From Cryobacterium melibiosiphilum (lineage in GTDB: Bacteria > Actinomycetota > Actinomycetes > Actinomycetales > Microbacteriaceae): DNA of 64,000 nt. The notes beneath the pieces were generated by a model that did no database searches, was not told the origin of the DNA, and saw only the letters and a program-made list of their open reading frames with translations. The stretch lies in NCBI RefSeq assembly GCF_003602235.1, contig NZ_QZVS01000085.1, forward strand, positions 54,196 through 118,195, read 5' to 3'. This document shows positions 55,180-63,940 of the stretch, in pieces (positions within the stretch are counted from its first letter, which is position 1; each line of letters starts with the position of its first letter). Made by a program: the position numbers and the translations under genes.

Positions 55180-56759
55180 GGTGCGCTCCGGTCAGGATCG
55201 GTCGGGCTGCTGTCTCGCCCCGCGGATGCCGTGCCCGGCACGATGTCCACGGTGCGGCGGGGCACGAGGATGCCGAACCGCGAACCGGCCGGCGACGTGG
55301 TGAGGTTGATGTAGCCGCCGTGGGCGCGGGCGATCGCGTCGACGATCGGCAGCCCCAGGCCGGATCCTTCGACTCCGCGGCCGGTATCGATGCGGCCGAA
55401 CCGTTCGAAGATGCGGCTCTTCGCCTCGGCGGGGATACCCGGGCCGTGATCGGCAATCCAGAATTCCACGGCGTCGGGATGTTCGGTGCTGCCGATTTCG
55501 ATGGGCGTGCCGTCGGCAGAATGCTTGGCGGCGTTGTTGGCCAGTTGCAGCAGCGCCTGGGTCAGCCGGGCGGGGTCGACCGGCACGACGACGTGCGCCT
55601 GCTCCACCAGAATCCACGCGTGATCCGGGATCGCGCTGATCTTCTGGAAGACCTGAACGGTGAGATCCGCGGCATCCGTCGGCACCCGCACCAGGTCGGC
55701 CCGCTGGGCGTTGGCGAGCGATTCGATGTCGTCGATGAGGCCGGTCATGCGGTCCAACTCGTCGAGGGCGATGGCGCGGGCGGCGGCGACGTCGTCGGCG
55801 TTGTGCGGGTCGAGCAGCTCGAGGTAGCCGCGCACGATCGTGATCGGGGTTTTCAGTTCGTGGCGCACGTCGTTGAGCAGTTGGCGTTGCGCGGTCAGGG
55901 ACTCGTCGAGGCGTTCGAGCATGTCGTTGACGGTGCGGGTGAGTTCGGACACATCGTCGCGGCCGACGACCGGGATGCGCTCATGCAGGTCGCTCGCGGT
56001 GATGCGGCTCGCGGCAGCCCGCAGCTGGCGGATCGGGCGAAGCAGCCTCCCCGCCACGAACCAGCCGACCAGCCCGATCGCGACCAGCGCCGCCGCGGCG
56101 ACGGCCGTATAGATACGGAACGCGCTCGTGAGTTCACCGAGTTCGGCGTCGAGGTCGAAGGCCGTCACGAAGATTCCGGCCTCGCCGCTGCCCTCGACGG
56201 TGACCGGGGCGGCGATGTAGCGCAGGTTGCCGAGCTCGCCAACGGCGGTGCCGCGCACGACGTTTCCGCCGTCGACCTCCGCGATGACCCGCAGCACGAA
56301 TTCCTGGTCGTCCTCGAGGTGGAAGGCCAGTTCCGTGCCGGGGATCAGCGCGGGAACGCCGTTGATCAGGCCCAGGCTGCTCTCGTTGCTGCTCGGCACG
56401 AGGCGGGCCATGACGGCCTGCAGCGCATCGCGGGTGGAGGCGTACGTCACACTCGAGGCCTCCGGCAGAGCGGATGCGTCGGCCGCGTCAAGATCGGTGG
56501 TCGGCGAGCCGGTGACGATGAACCGCACGCTTTCCACACTCGCCGAGAGGCGAGCGTCGACCTCCTGCAGGGCTCGGTCGCGCTGCACCAGGTAGGCGGT
56601 GCCGCCGGCGACGGTGAGGCCGACCGCGGCCACGAGCAGGATCGCCGCGAGAATACGCACCCTCACCGACCACCCGGGACGCGCGGACTGCGCTGCCGCC
56701 GCCGCAGTGGGCGTCGCGGGCGTGGGCGTCGCGGGCGTCATCGCAGTCGGTGCCGTCAT
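55176..56759 (-). CDS. sensor histidine kinase
   Basis: A 527-residue protein. Two transmembrane segments (VRVRILAAILLVAAVGLTVAGGTAYLV and AFRIYTAVAAAALVAIGLVGWFVAG) enclose an external sensor domain of about 150 residues. HAMP follows (RLLRPIRQLRAAASRITASDL), then HisKA with NDVRHELKTPITIVRG (His) and HATPase_c (LLQLANNAAKHSADG, IADHGPGIPAE, GSGLGLPIV). ATG 56759 is preferred; an upstream frame adds 20 basic residues. The partner is the adjacent regulator. Confidence 0.9.
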   Translation of the reverse strand: MTAPTAMTPATPTPATPTAAAAAQSARPGWSVRVRILAAILLVAAVGLTVAGGTAYLVQRDRALQEVDARLSASVESVRFIVTGSPTTDLDAADASALPEASSVTYASTRDALQAVMARLVPSSNESSLGLINGVPALIPGTELAFHLEDDQEFVLRVIAEVDGGNVVRGTAVGELGNLRYIAAPVTVEGSGEAGIFVTAFDLDAELGELTSAFRIYTAVAAAALVAIGLVGWFVAGRLLRPIRQLRAAASRITASDLHERIPVVGRDDVSELTRTVNDMLERLDESLTAQRQLLNDVRHELKTPITIVRGYLELLDPHNADDVAAARAIALDELDRMTGLIDDIESLANAQRADLVRVPTDAADLTVQVFQKISAIPDHAWILVEQAHVVVPVDPARLTQALLQLANNAAKHSADGTPIEIGSTEHPDAVEFWIADHGPGIPAEAKSRIFERFGRIDTGRGVEGSGLGLPIVDAIARAHGGYINLTTSPAGSRFGILVPRRTVDIVPGTASAGRDSSPTDPDRSAP

Positions 56760-56969
56760 AACCTCAGTATCCCTCACGTCTCCTGAGCGTTGCCGTCGCG
56801 GGGCGGCCGCGCGCGGCATCCGCTGCCCGCCGCAGACCGCGACCGGCAGCGCGACGGACGACGCGACAGGCGACGCGACAGATGCCGCAGTGCAGGTTGG
56901 TCACACAGGCCACGCCGAACGACGATCGGGGTCAGGGAGGCCCGATCGAGAGTCAGGCCCGATCGAGAA
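56760..56969 (-). other. intergenic region with short GCGACAG repeats
   Basis: About 210 bp between the kinase and tmk genes. It contains short direct repeats of GCGACGCGACAG type and two GCCCGATCGAGA copies near 56940-56965, but no gene or clear promoter. Confidence 0.4.
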
Positions 56970-57587
56970 TCAGAGCAGGGCGGCGACGCGGGCGCGAATG
57001 CCCGCGGCGATCGACGCGACGGATGCCGTGGCGTCCAGCACCAGGAACCGGCCCGGCTCGTCGGCGGCCAGCGCGAGGAACGCCGCCCGCACCCGCGCGT
57101 GAAACTCGCTCTTCTCCGCTTCGAGCCGGTCGAACACCTTGTTGTCGGCGTCAAGGCGGCCGCGGGCGAGGGTCTCGTCGAGGTCGAGCAGAATCGTGAG
57201 GTCGGGCAGCAGGCCCTCGGCAGCCCAGAGCGACAGATCGCGCACCTCGACCGCGCCGAGCACCCGCCCGGCGCCCTGGTAGGCGACCGAGGAGTCCAGA
57301 TAGCGGTCTTGGATCACGATCTCACCGCGGGCCAGGGCCGGCCGGATCTTGGTCGCCACGTGCTGGGCACGGTCGGCGGCGTAGAGCAGTGCCTCCGCGC
57401 GCGGGGAGACTTCGCCGCGGTGGTGCAGCACAATCTGCCGGATCTCTACGCCGACGTCGGTGCCGCCGGGTTCGCGCGAACGCACGACCGTGTGGCCGCC
57501 CTGCTCGAGCCACTCGGTGAGCAGTGCGGCCTGGGTGGACTTGCCCGAGCCGTCACCGCCCTCGAGCGTGATGAACAGCCCGGTCAC
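56970..57587 (-). CDS. tmk: thymidylate kinase
   Basis: A 205-residue protein with P-loop ITLEGGDGSGKSTQAALL at the N-terminus, SREPGGTDVGVEIRQIVL (dTMP binding), LLYAADRAQHV, and VIQDRYLDSSVAYQGAGR (DR-Y motif). Converts dTMP to dTDP. ATG overlaps the topA stop, so the two are translationally coupled. Confidence 0.95.
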   Translation of the reverse strand: MTGLFITLEGGDGSGKSTQAALLTEWLEQGGHTVVRSREPGGTDVGVEIRQIVLHHRGEVSPRAEALLYAADRAQHVATKIRPALARGEIVIQDRYLDSSVAYQGAGRVLGAVEVRDLSLWAAEGLLPDLTILLDLDETLARGRLDADNKVFDRLEAEKSEFHARVRAAFLALAADEPGRFLVLDATASVASIAAGIRARVAALL

Positions 57588-60500
57588 TCGGCGGTCGCCG
57601 CCGGCTTCGCAGCGGCCGACTTCGCGACCGGCTTCTTCACTGCCGGCTTCTTCACTGCGGCCGGCTTTTTGGCTGCGACGGTCGCTTCGGCACCGGATGC
57701 CGCACCCAACGCAGCCTCCTTCGCCGCCTTGGTCGCGGCGCGCGTCGCGGCGGCCTTCTTCGCGGTGGCAGCTTTTGCTGCCGCCGTCGGGGCCTTCTTC
57801 ACGGCCGGCTTTTTTGCCACTGCTTTCTTGGGCGCGGCTTTCTTGGGCGCGGCTTTCTTGGGCGCGGCCTTCTTGGCCCGCGGGGCCGCGGGGCCCTTGG
57901 CACGCTTGTCACTCAGCAGTTCCACGGCCCGGTCGAAGTCGACCTCCTCGACCATTTCCGCCTTCGGAATCGTCGCGTTGGTGACGCCGTCGGTCACGTA
58001 GGCGCCAAACCGGCCGTCCTTGATCTTGATGGCCTTGCCGCTCTCGGGGTCGGGCGTCTCGAATTCCTTCAGGGCACTCGAGGCCCGGCGGGCTCCGTAC
58101 TTCGGCTGGGCGTAGAGCTCGATGGCCCCGGGCAGGTCGATGTCGAAGATCTGGTCTTCGCTCGTGAGCGACCGGGTGTCGATGCCCTTCTTCAGGTACG
58201 GGCCGAACTTGCCGTTCTGCGCCGTGATCTCCGACGAGGACTCGGGGTCGATGCCCACGATGCGCGGCAGCGCGAGCAGGCGCAGGGCGGTCTCGAGATC
58301 GATGGACGCGAGGTCCATGCTCTTGAACAGCGATGCCGTGCGCGGCTTGTCGGCCGGCGCGATCTTCTTCGCGGCCGGCTTGCGCTTGGGCTTCACCGGA
58401 GCGGGCTCGATGATCTCGCCCGTGGCCGGGTCCACGACGGGTTCGGCGACGACGACCGACGCGGCCAGCGCGGCCGCCGCGACGGCAGCGGATGCCGCAG
58501 CCACGGCCGGGTCGATGACCGGCGCCGGAGCGAGCTCGGTCACGTACGGGCCGAAACGGCCGTCTTTGGCGACGATCTCCTTGCCGGTGTCGGGGTTGAC
58601 GCCGATCACCCGGTCCACGGAGACGGGCGCTTCGATGAGTTCCCGGGCCTTGGCCGCGGTCAATTCGTCGGGGGCGAGGCTCGGCGGAATGTTCACGCGA
58701 CGGGGCGGAGCATCCGGTGCGGCGCCGGGCACGGCCACCTCGAGGTAGGGGCCATACTTGCCGATGCGCAGCGTGATCTCGTCGTCGATCACGACGGAGT
58801 TGATGGTGCGGGCATCGATCTCGCCGAGGTTGTCGATGACCTGGCGGAGTCCCCGGTGCTTGTCGCTGCCGAAGTAGAAGCTGGTCAGCCAGTCGAGGCG
58901 GTCGGCTTCGCCGCCCGCGATGCGGTCGAGGTCGTCTTCCATCTCAGCGGTGAAGTCGTATTCGACGAGGTCGCCGAAGTACTCCTCGAGCAGGCGCACG
59001 ACCGAGAAGGCGATCCAGTTCGGAACCAGCGACTGGCCGCGCGGGGTGACGTAGCCGCGCTCGGTGATGGTGGAGATGATGGACGCGTAGGTGGAGGGGC
59101 GGCCGATGCCGAGCTCTTCGAGCTTCTTCACCAGGCTGGCCTCGGTGTAGCGGGCGGCCGGGCTGGTCTCGTGGCCCTTGGCCTCGATCGATGCGAGCAC
59201 CAGTTTCTGGCCCTCTTCGAGCGGCGGAAGCTTCGACTCGGTGGCGTCGGTCGGTGCGTTGCGCTCCTCGTCCTTCGATTCCTCGTAGGCGAGCATGAAG
59301 CCGCGGAAGGTGATCACGGTACCGCTGGCCGAGAACTCGGCGAGGGCATCCGCTGCCAGCGGGTGCTCGGAGGCGCCGGTCGGGCCGGCGGCGATGGTGA
59401 CGGATGCCGTCGATCCGGTCGCGTCCTTCATCTGCGAGGCGACGGTGCGCTTCCAGATCAGGTCGTAGAGCTTGAAATCGTTGCCGCGCAGGCTCGACTG
59501 GAGCGAGGCGGGGGTGCGGAAGGTGTCGCCCGACGGACGGATCGCCTCGTGCGCCTCCTGCGCGTTCTTGCTCTTGCCCTTGTAGACGCGGGGGGCGTCG
59601 GGCACGGTTTCGGGCCCGTACAGCGCGGCGGCCTGGGTGCGGGCGGCGCTGAGCGCCTGCTGGCCGAGCCCGGGCGAGTCGGTACGCATGTAGGTGATGT
59701 AGCCGTTTTCGTACAGCGACTGCGCCACGCTCATGGTCTGGCGGGCGGTGAAGCGCAGTTTGCGGGCGGCTTCCTGCTGCAGCGTCGAGGTTGTGAACGG
59801 CGCGGCCGGGCTGCGACGGTATGGCTTGGAGGCCACCTTGGTGACCGTGAACGGCACGTTCGGCGCCTGCAGGGCGGTCGTCAGCGCGAGAGCGGATGCC
59901 TCGTCGAGCGTCACCGCGGTGACCTTCGGCTTGAGCGCGCCCGAGTCATCGAAGTCGCCGCCGGTAGCGATGCGTTCGCCGCCGAGGCGCACGAGCTTCG
60001 CGTCGAATCCGAGGGCGTCGACGCCGGCGGCGGCGGCGAGGCGGGCGAGCAGGTCCCAGTAGCCGGCCGAGACGAACGCGAGGCGCTCCTTCTCCCGATC
60101 GACGACGAGGCGGGTCGCGGCGCTCTGCACCCGGCCGGCGGACAGGCCCGGGCCGACCTTGCGCCACAGCACGGGGGAAATCTCGTAGCCGTAGATGCGG
60201 TCGAGGATGCGGCGGGTTTCCTGCGCGTCGACGAGGGCGGTGTCGAGGTCGCGGGTGTTGTCCTTCGCGGCGAGGATCGCGTCTTTCGTGATCTCGTGGA
60301 AGACCATGCGCTTCACGGGCACCTTCGGCTGCAGCACCTGCAGCAGGTGCCACGCGATGGCCTCGCCCTCGCGGTCCTCATCAGTTGCGAGCAGGAGTTC
60401 GTTCGCATTCTTCAGGGCGCGCTTCAAATCGGAGACAGTCTTCTTCTTGGCGTCGGAAACGACGTAATACGGTTCGAACCCGTTCTCCACGTCGACCGAG

Positions 60501-60673
60501 AAGCGCCCGAGGGTGCCCTTCTTCAGCTCGGCCGGAAGGTTTTTGGGCTCGATCAAGTCGCGAATATGACCCACCGAGGACAGAACCTCGTAGCCGTCGC
60601 CGAGATACGCGGCAATCGACTTCATCTTGGTCGGCGACTCGACAATGACCAGCTTTTTCGTGCCCGGCACCAT
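57584..60673 (-). CDS. topA: DNA topoisomerase I
   Basis: A 1029-residue type IA topoisomerase. Toprim domain: KKLVIVESPTKMKSIAAYLG and LATDEDREGEAIAWHL. Active site ENGYITYMRTDSPGLG with the Tyr that attacks DNA. Four C-terminal TopoI repeats follow (for example FGPYVTELAPAP and FGAYVTDGVTNATIP), then a Lys/Ala-rich tail (KKAAPKKAAPKKAAPKKA), typical of actinobacterial TopA and important for processivity. ATG 60673 (MVPGTKKLVIVES) is chosen; an upstream ATG adds 14 residues. Confidence 0.95.
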   Translation of the reverse strand: MVPGTKKLVIVESPTKMKSIAAYLGDGYEVLSSVGHIRDLIEPKNLPAELKKGTLGRFSVDVENGFEPYYVVSDAKKKTVSDLKRALKNANELLLATDEDREGEAIAWHLLQVLQPKVPVKRMVFHEITKDAILAAKDNTRDLDTALVDAQETRRILDRIYGYEISPVLWRKVGPGLSAGRVQSAATRLVVDREKERLAFVSAGYWDLLARLAAAAGVDALGFDAKLVRLGGERIATGGDFDDSGALKPKVTAVTLDEASALALTTALQAPNVPFTVTKVASKPYRRSPAAPFTTSTLQQEAARKLRFTARQTMSVAQSLYENGYITYMRTDSPGLGQQALSAARTQAAALYGPETVPDAPRVYKGKSKNAQEAHEAIRPSGDTFRTPASLQSSLRGNDFKLYDLIWKRTVASQMKDATGSTASVTIAAGPTGASEHPLAADALAEFSASGTVITFRGFMLAYEESKDEERNAPTDATESKLPPLEEGQKLVLASIEAKGHETSPAARYTEASLVKKLEELGIGRPSTYASIISTITERGYVTPRGQSLVPNWIAFSVVRLLEEYFGDLVEYDFTAEMEDDLDRIAGGEADRLDWLTSFYFGSDKHRGLRQVIDNLGEIDARTINSVVIDDEITLRIGKYGPYLEVAVPGAAPDAPPRRVNIPPSLAPDELTAAKARELIEAPVSVDRVIGVNPDTGKEIVAKDGRFGPYVTELAPAPVIDPAVAAASAAVAAAALAASVVVAEPVVDPATGEIIEPAPVKPKRKPAAKKIAPADKPRTASLFKSMDLASIDLETALRLLALPRIVGIDPESSSEITAQNGKFGPYLKKGIDTRSLTSEDQIFDIDLPGAIELYAQPKYGARRASSALKEFETPDPESGKAIKIKDGRFGAYVTDGVTNATIPKAEMVEEVDFDRAVELLSDKRAKGPAAPRAKKAAPKKAAPKKAAPKKAVAKKPAVKKAPTAAAKAATAKKAAATRAATKAAKEAALGAASGAEATVAAKKPAAVKKPAVKKPVAKSAAAKPAATAE

Positions 60674-60832
60674 GCTCCTCTTTATACGTAGCGACCGTTG
60701 GATAGGCCAAGCCACACCCTACACACTCGAATGGAGTGCTCACCTAATCGGGTCGGGGGTTCCCGGTCCCGCTTTGCCGCAGGTTTCAGGGTAAACCCTT
60801 GCCAGCGGGGGACTCCTGAGGACAATGGAATC

Positions 60833-61066
60833 ATGGACACCACGACGGGCACATACACCGCGAAACTGACGGACGGCCCCCTTCAAGGCAAGACCATCAC
60901 AACGGAATTCCTCGAGACCGGCGACCCGCGGCCCCGCATCGAAATCCCCGGCGAGGCCGGCAAACGCTACCTCTACGCCCGCGGCGCGGGACTCGAGTTC
61001 GAGGGTGAGGACGGGGCAGCCCGGCCGACCGCCGTCGACTACCGCTATCTCGAGGCGCTCTTCTAG
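60833..61066 (+). CDS. small conserved protein
   Basis: A 77-residue protein (MDTTTGTYTAKLTDGPLQGKTITTEFLETGDPRPRIEIPGEAGKRYLYARGAGLEFEGEDGAARPTAVDYRYLEALF), divergent from topA. A beta-rich single domain of the kind common in Microbacteriaceae; function unknown. Confidence 0.65.
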   Translation: MDTTTGTYTAKLTDGPLQGKTITTEFLETGDPRPRIEIPGEAGKRYLYARGAGLEFEGEDGAARPTAVDYRYLEALF

Positions 61067-61089
61067 GCCGTCCCTGCTCCGCTGGGCGC

Positions 61090-61142
61090 CGCCCCCGGCC
61101 TGCCTCTTCGGCCTACCTCTTCGGCGTACCTCTTCGGCCTAC
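61090..61142. repeat. short tandem repeat between convergent genes
   Basis: Three copies of a CCTCTTCGGC(C/G)TA unit lie between the small conserved gene and the pilus genes. No terminator is evident. Confidence 0.5.
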
Positions 61143-61702
61143 GGCAGAATGGGCGGCGGCCCGGCGCGCGCCCGCGCCGAGAGGGACAACCCCAGGTAAC
61201 CGCGCTGCACGGTGATCGTGGCGATGAGCCCGTCAACGAGGCAGGCGGAAACCGCTGCGCCGTTCAGCACCGCGGCCTCCTCGGCTGCCGCACACGGAAA
61301 CCCCGCGGCGGCTCCCGAGGCGGTATCGGCGGCGGCGAGCGCGGCCGCGTCCGCCGCGTTCTGCACGCCCTGGCCGAGCGCAAGAAGACCGAGCAGCGGC
61401 ACGATCACGAGCGTCAGCAGCACGACGGATGCGAGGATCCCCAGCATCAATACCGTGCCGGCGCCCCGCTGCCCGTCGGGCCGCTGCAGGCCGCACCCTG
61501 GCCCGCCCTGCTGCGCGTCGCTCCCCTGCCCGCCGCACCCCTGCGCACCGAACCCCTGCGCGTCGCTCCCCTGCCCGCCGTACCCCTGCCCGCCGTACCC
61601 CGGGGCACCGCACCCCGCCCCGACACCCCGCTCACCGACATCCGGGACAGCATCGGGACAGGCACGGGCACGGCGCGGCGTTCGTCGGGCTGGCCCCGTC
61701 AC
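61139..61702 (-). CDS. Rv3654c/TadG-like pilus-associated membrane protein
   Basis: A 187-residue protein. Residues 75-187 have GAGTVLMLGILASVVLLTLVIVPLLGLLALGQGVQNAADAAALAAADTASGAAAGFPCAAAEEAAVLNGAAVSACLV, the membrane helix and Ala-rich domain of Rv3654c-like proteins of the Tad cluster. Residues 1-70 carry a Gly/Gln/Cys repeat (GYGGQGYGGQGSDAQGFGAQGCGGQG) from a 15-bp DNA repeat, so the true start may be further in. GTG start coupled to the TadE gene. Confidence 0.75.
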   Translation of the reverse strand: MTGPARRTPRRARACPDAVPDVGERGVGAGCGAPGYGGQGYGGQGSDAQGFGAQGCGGQGSDAQQGGPGCGLQRPDGQRGAGTVLMLGILASVVLLTLVIVPLLGLLALGQGVQNAADAAALAAADTASGAAAGFPCAAAEEAAVLNGAAVSACLVDGLIATITVQRGYLGLSLSARARAGPPPILP

Positions 61703-62070
61703 AGCCCACCGGCCAGGGCGCAGGACCGCGCCTCCAAAATGAGGCCGAAGGCGGCGAACGGACCGATCCCGCTCGGCGCACTGAGCCGGGCGCAGACGAA
61801 CTGTCCGTCAGCCTCCGTGTCGAGGGTCGCTGTCGCCACGAGCTGCCGGGCGATCTGCGCCGCCTGATCTTGGGTTTCGCCGCGGGCGAGGGCCCGGGCG
61901 GAATCGGCCGCGGCATCCGTCAACCGCACCTGCTGGCCGACGACCTGTACCGCGCCCAGGCATAGGCCGAGCACGAGCACCACGGCGGGCAGCACCGCCG
62001 CCAGTTCCGCGGTCACGGCCCCGGCCTCGTGGGTGCCGTCGCGGCCGCCCGCTCGCTGCGCCCCGTGCAC
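61699..62070 (-). CDS. TadE-like pilus protein
   Basis: A 123-residue protein with EAGAVTAELAAVLPAVVLVLGLCLGAVQVVGQQVRLTDAAADSARALARGE, the TadE-like N-terminal helix and following region. GTG 62070 is chosen because the TadE domain starts 17 residues later and the upstream frame is non-homologous. Part of the Tad-like operon. Confidence 0.75.
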   Translation of the reverse strand: MHGAQRAGGRDGTHEAGAVTAELAAVLPAVVLVLGLCLGAVQVVGQQVRLTDAAADSARALARGETQDQAAQIARQLVATATLDTEADGQFVCARLSAPSGIGPFAAFGLILEARSCALAGGL

Positions 62071-62074
62071 CCGG

Positions 62075-62338
62075 CTACCCCACGGTGAGCGCACTGCGCA
62101 CCAGCTCTGTGAGGATTCCGCGCACCTCGTCGCCGCGCAGAATAACGATGAGCAGGCCGGCAAAGCCGACCGCGGCCATCGTGGCGACGATGTACTCGGC
62201 GGTCGCCGCTCCGGCTTCGGGCGAAGCCGATCTGGCCGACGCCGACCTGGTCGACGCGGCGGGGCGCAGGGCGGGCCACCGCGCCGGGCGCCGCAGGTCG
62301 GGGTCACGACGGGAACGAACATTCTGGGATATCGACAT
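62075..62338 (-). CDS. DUF4244 pilin-like protein
   Basis: An 87-residue protein. Basic N-terminus, then SPEAGAATAEYIVATMAAVGFAGLLIVILRGDEVRGILTELVRSAL, the DUF4244 signature: a cleavage region with TAEY followed by a hydrophobic helix, like the Flp pilin. Next to TadE and the TadC-like gene, so it is probably the pilin. Confidence 0.85.
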   Translation of the reverse strand: MSISQNVRSRRDPDLRRPARWPALRPAASTRSASARSASPEAGAATAEYIVATMAAVGFAGLLIVILRGDEVRGILTELVRSALTVG

Positions 62339-62593
62339 CGAGCGTCTCCTTCTTATTGGGTGTGGCTGGTTGGTTCAGTGGGGTTGGACCGGGCTGGGCC
62401 TGACCGACCGGCTGGGCCTGACTGACCGGCTGGGCCTGACTGACCGGCTGGGCATGACTGACCGGCTGGCCTGACTGACTCTCTGGGTCTGACTGGCTGG
62501 GGTTGTGTCGGTCTGTCGGGCGTGCTGCGTGAGAACCAGCGTTGCCCGTTCACGGTCGCGCGGTGGAGCAAAATGCCGGATTGTGCACAACTT
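62339..62593 (-). repeat. intergenic tandem repeats before the pilin gene
   Basis: From about 62396 to 62475 an 18-bp unit (CTGACTGACCGGCTGGGC and variants) is repeated at least four times. No gene is supported. The region holds the upstream control of the DUF4244 gene. Confidence 0.6.
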
Positions 62594-63940
62594 TCACTGG
62601 GTGGTGACTGTGGAGGACAACACGCTGACGAGCAGAGGAACGACCCCGACGAGCATGAACGCGGGCAGCACGCAGACTCCGAGCGGCATCATGAGTGTCA
62701 CGCCGAGGGTCGCAGCGCGGCGCTGCCCCTCGCTGCGTGCCGTGCGGCGGCACTGTTCGGCCGCGCTCCGCAGCAGCTCCGCGGCGGGAACCCCGGCCCT
62801 TCGCGACAGGGCGATAACCTCCGCCACGTCGTCGCTGGCATCCGAAACGTGCCCCGGCCCACCGGGATGCCCAGGCAACGTCGACCCGGGCCGCACCGCC
62901 CCGGGCAGCACCGCCCCGGGCAATGCCGGCCGAGAAAGCGCCGCACGCACCATCTCCCGGGCGTGCTCGGCCGAACCTCCGCCGGCCACGGCGATGGCGG
63001 TGAGCTCCAGCTCGAGCCCGGGAGCAGGATCCCGGGCTCGGGCTGCCCGGACGAGGTGCCCGTTCCACTGCCCAGCGAGGAACATCAGCGCTGCCCCACC
63101 GCCCAGGCACACGAGGCCCGGAACAGTCAGGAACAGCGTGTGGAGCGTCTTGAAGCCGAGAACGCTGCCCAGGAGCAGGCCGACCAGCGGCAGGAGCAGC
63201 ACCATCCGGGCCGTGGCACGAGGGCCGGCGAGTGCCACGGAAAGGTCCCGGTGCAGCTGGGCGATATCCCGGAACGCCTCCGCCAGCCGCCGCAGGCAGG
63301 CGGCCAGCGGGGCCCCCGAATCGGTCGCCACCTGCCACGCGGCTGCCAGGCTCAGCCACGCCTGAGCGGTCTGGCTCCCGGGCGCGTCAGGCCCTCCGGG
63401 CTCCTGGCGCCCACCCGGGGTGCCGAGGAGTCCCACCTCGGCGCGGAGGGCACGAGCGATGCTGTCGCCGCGCTGCCCACTGTGGGCGGCCGCCTCGATC
63501 ATCCGAGCCGTCACTGGGTCAGTGCCCGCAGTGCCCGCAGCACCCGCAACACCCACAACACCCGCAACACCCGCAGCTCCCACCGTGCCCACCGTGCCCA
63601 CCGTGCCCGCCGTGCCCGCCGTGCCCGCCGTGCCCGCCGTGCCCGTCCGGACGCCGGGACCGACGTCGCCGGTCCCCCCACCCGCTTCGGGCAGCAGATA
63701 TCCCCACGCTGCGGCGGGTGATACCCCCGCCGCCAGCAAAACGGCCAGCCGTTCGGCGACCGCCGCGACAGCATCGAGGGGTGCGGGTGAGGTGTCGCTT
63801 TTTCGCGCCGTGGGCCACCGACGCATTCGCCCGGACGGCACCGGCGCCGTCTGCCCGGTGCGTGTGGCCCGGCGCCGCCGGACTCGTGCGGTCGTGCGAC
63901 GGCCGGGCCCGTCCGGGCTCCGGCGCGATACCGTGGTCAC
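62594..63940 (-). CDS. TadC/GspF-like pilus assembly membrane protein
   Basis: A 448-residue protein. AVAAVAERLAVLLAAGVSPAAAWGYLLPEA begins a GspF/TadC domain; LPLVGLLLGSVLGFKTLHTLFLTVPGLVCLGGGAALMFLAG and LGVTLMMPLGVCVLPAFMLVGVVPLLVSVLSS are membrane segments. Residues 95-140 carry a (GTAGTVG)n insert encoded by a 9-bp repeat, absent from the family core. The first 50 basic residues may not be translated. Start GTG overlaps an upstream stop. Confidence 0.78.
   Translation of the reverse strand: MTTVSRRSPDGPGRRTTARVRRRRATRTGQTAPVPSGRMRRWPTARKSDTSPAPLDAVAAVAERLAVLLAAGVSPAAAWGYLLPEAGGGTGDVGPGVRTGTAGTAGTAGTAGTVGTVGTVGAAGVAGVVGVAGAAGTAGTDPVTARMIEAAAHSGQRGDSIARALRAEVGLLGTPGGRQEPGGPDAPGSQTAQAWLSLAAAWQVATDSGAPLAACLRRLAEAFRDIAQLHRDLSVALAGPRATARMVLLLPLVGLLLGSVLGFKTLHTLFLTVPGLVCLGGGAALMFLAGQWNGHLVRAARARDPAPGLELELTAIAVAGGGSAEHAREMVRAALSRPALPGAVLPGAVRPGSTLPGHPGGPGHVSDASDDVAEVIALSRRAGVPAAELLRSAAEQCRRTARSEGQRRAATLGVTLMMPLGVCVLPAFMLVGVVPLLVSVLSSTVTTQ

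Noticed and set aside
55320..56786. Long plus-strand frame opposite the histidine kinase
   Set aside because: Antisense shadow of a gene with all HisKA/HATPase motifs; no recognisable domain.
58856..60691. Long plus-strand frame opposite topA
   Set aside because: Antisense shadow of TopA; Gly/Arg/Val-rich translation with no motif.
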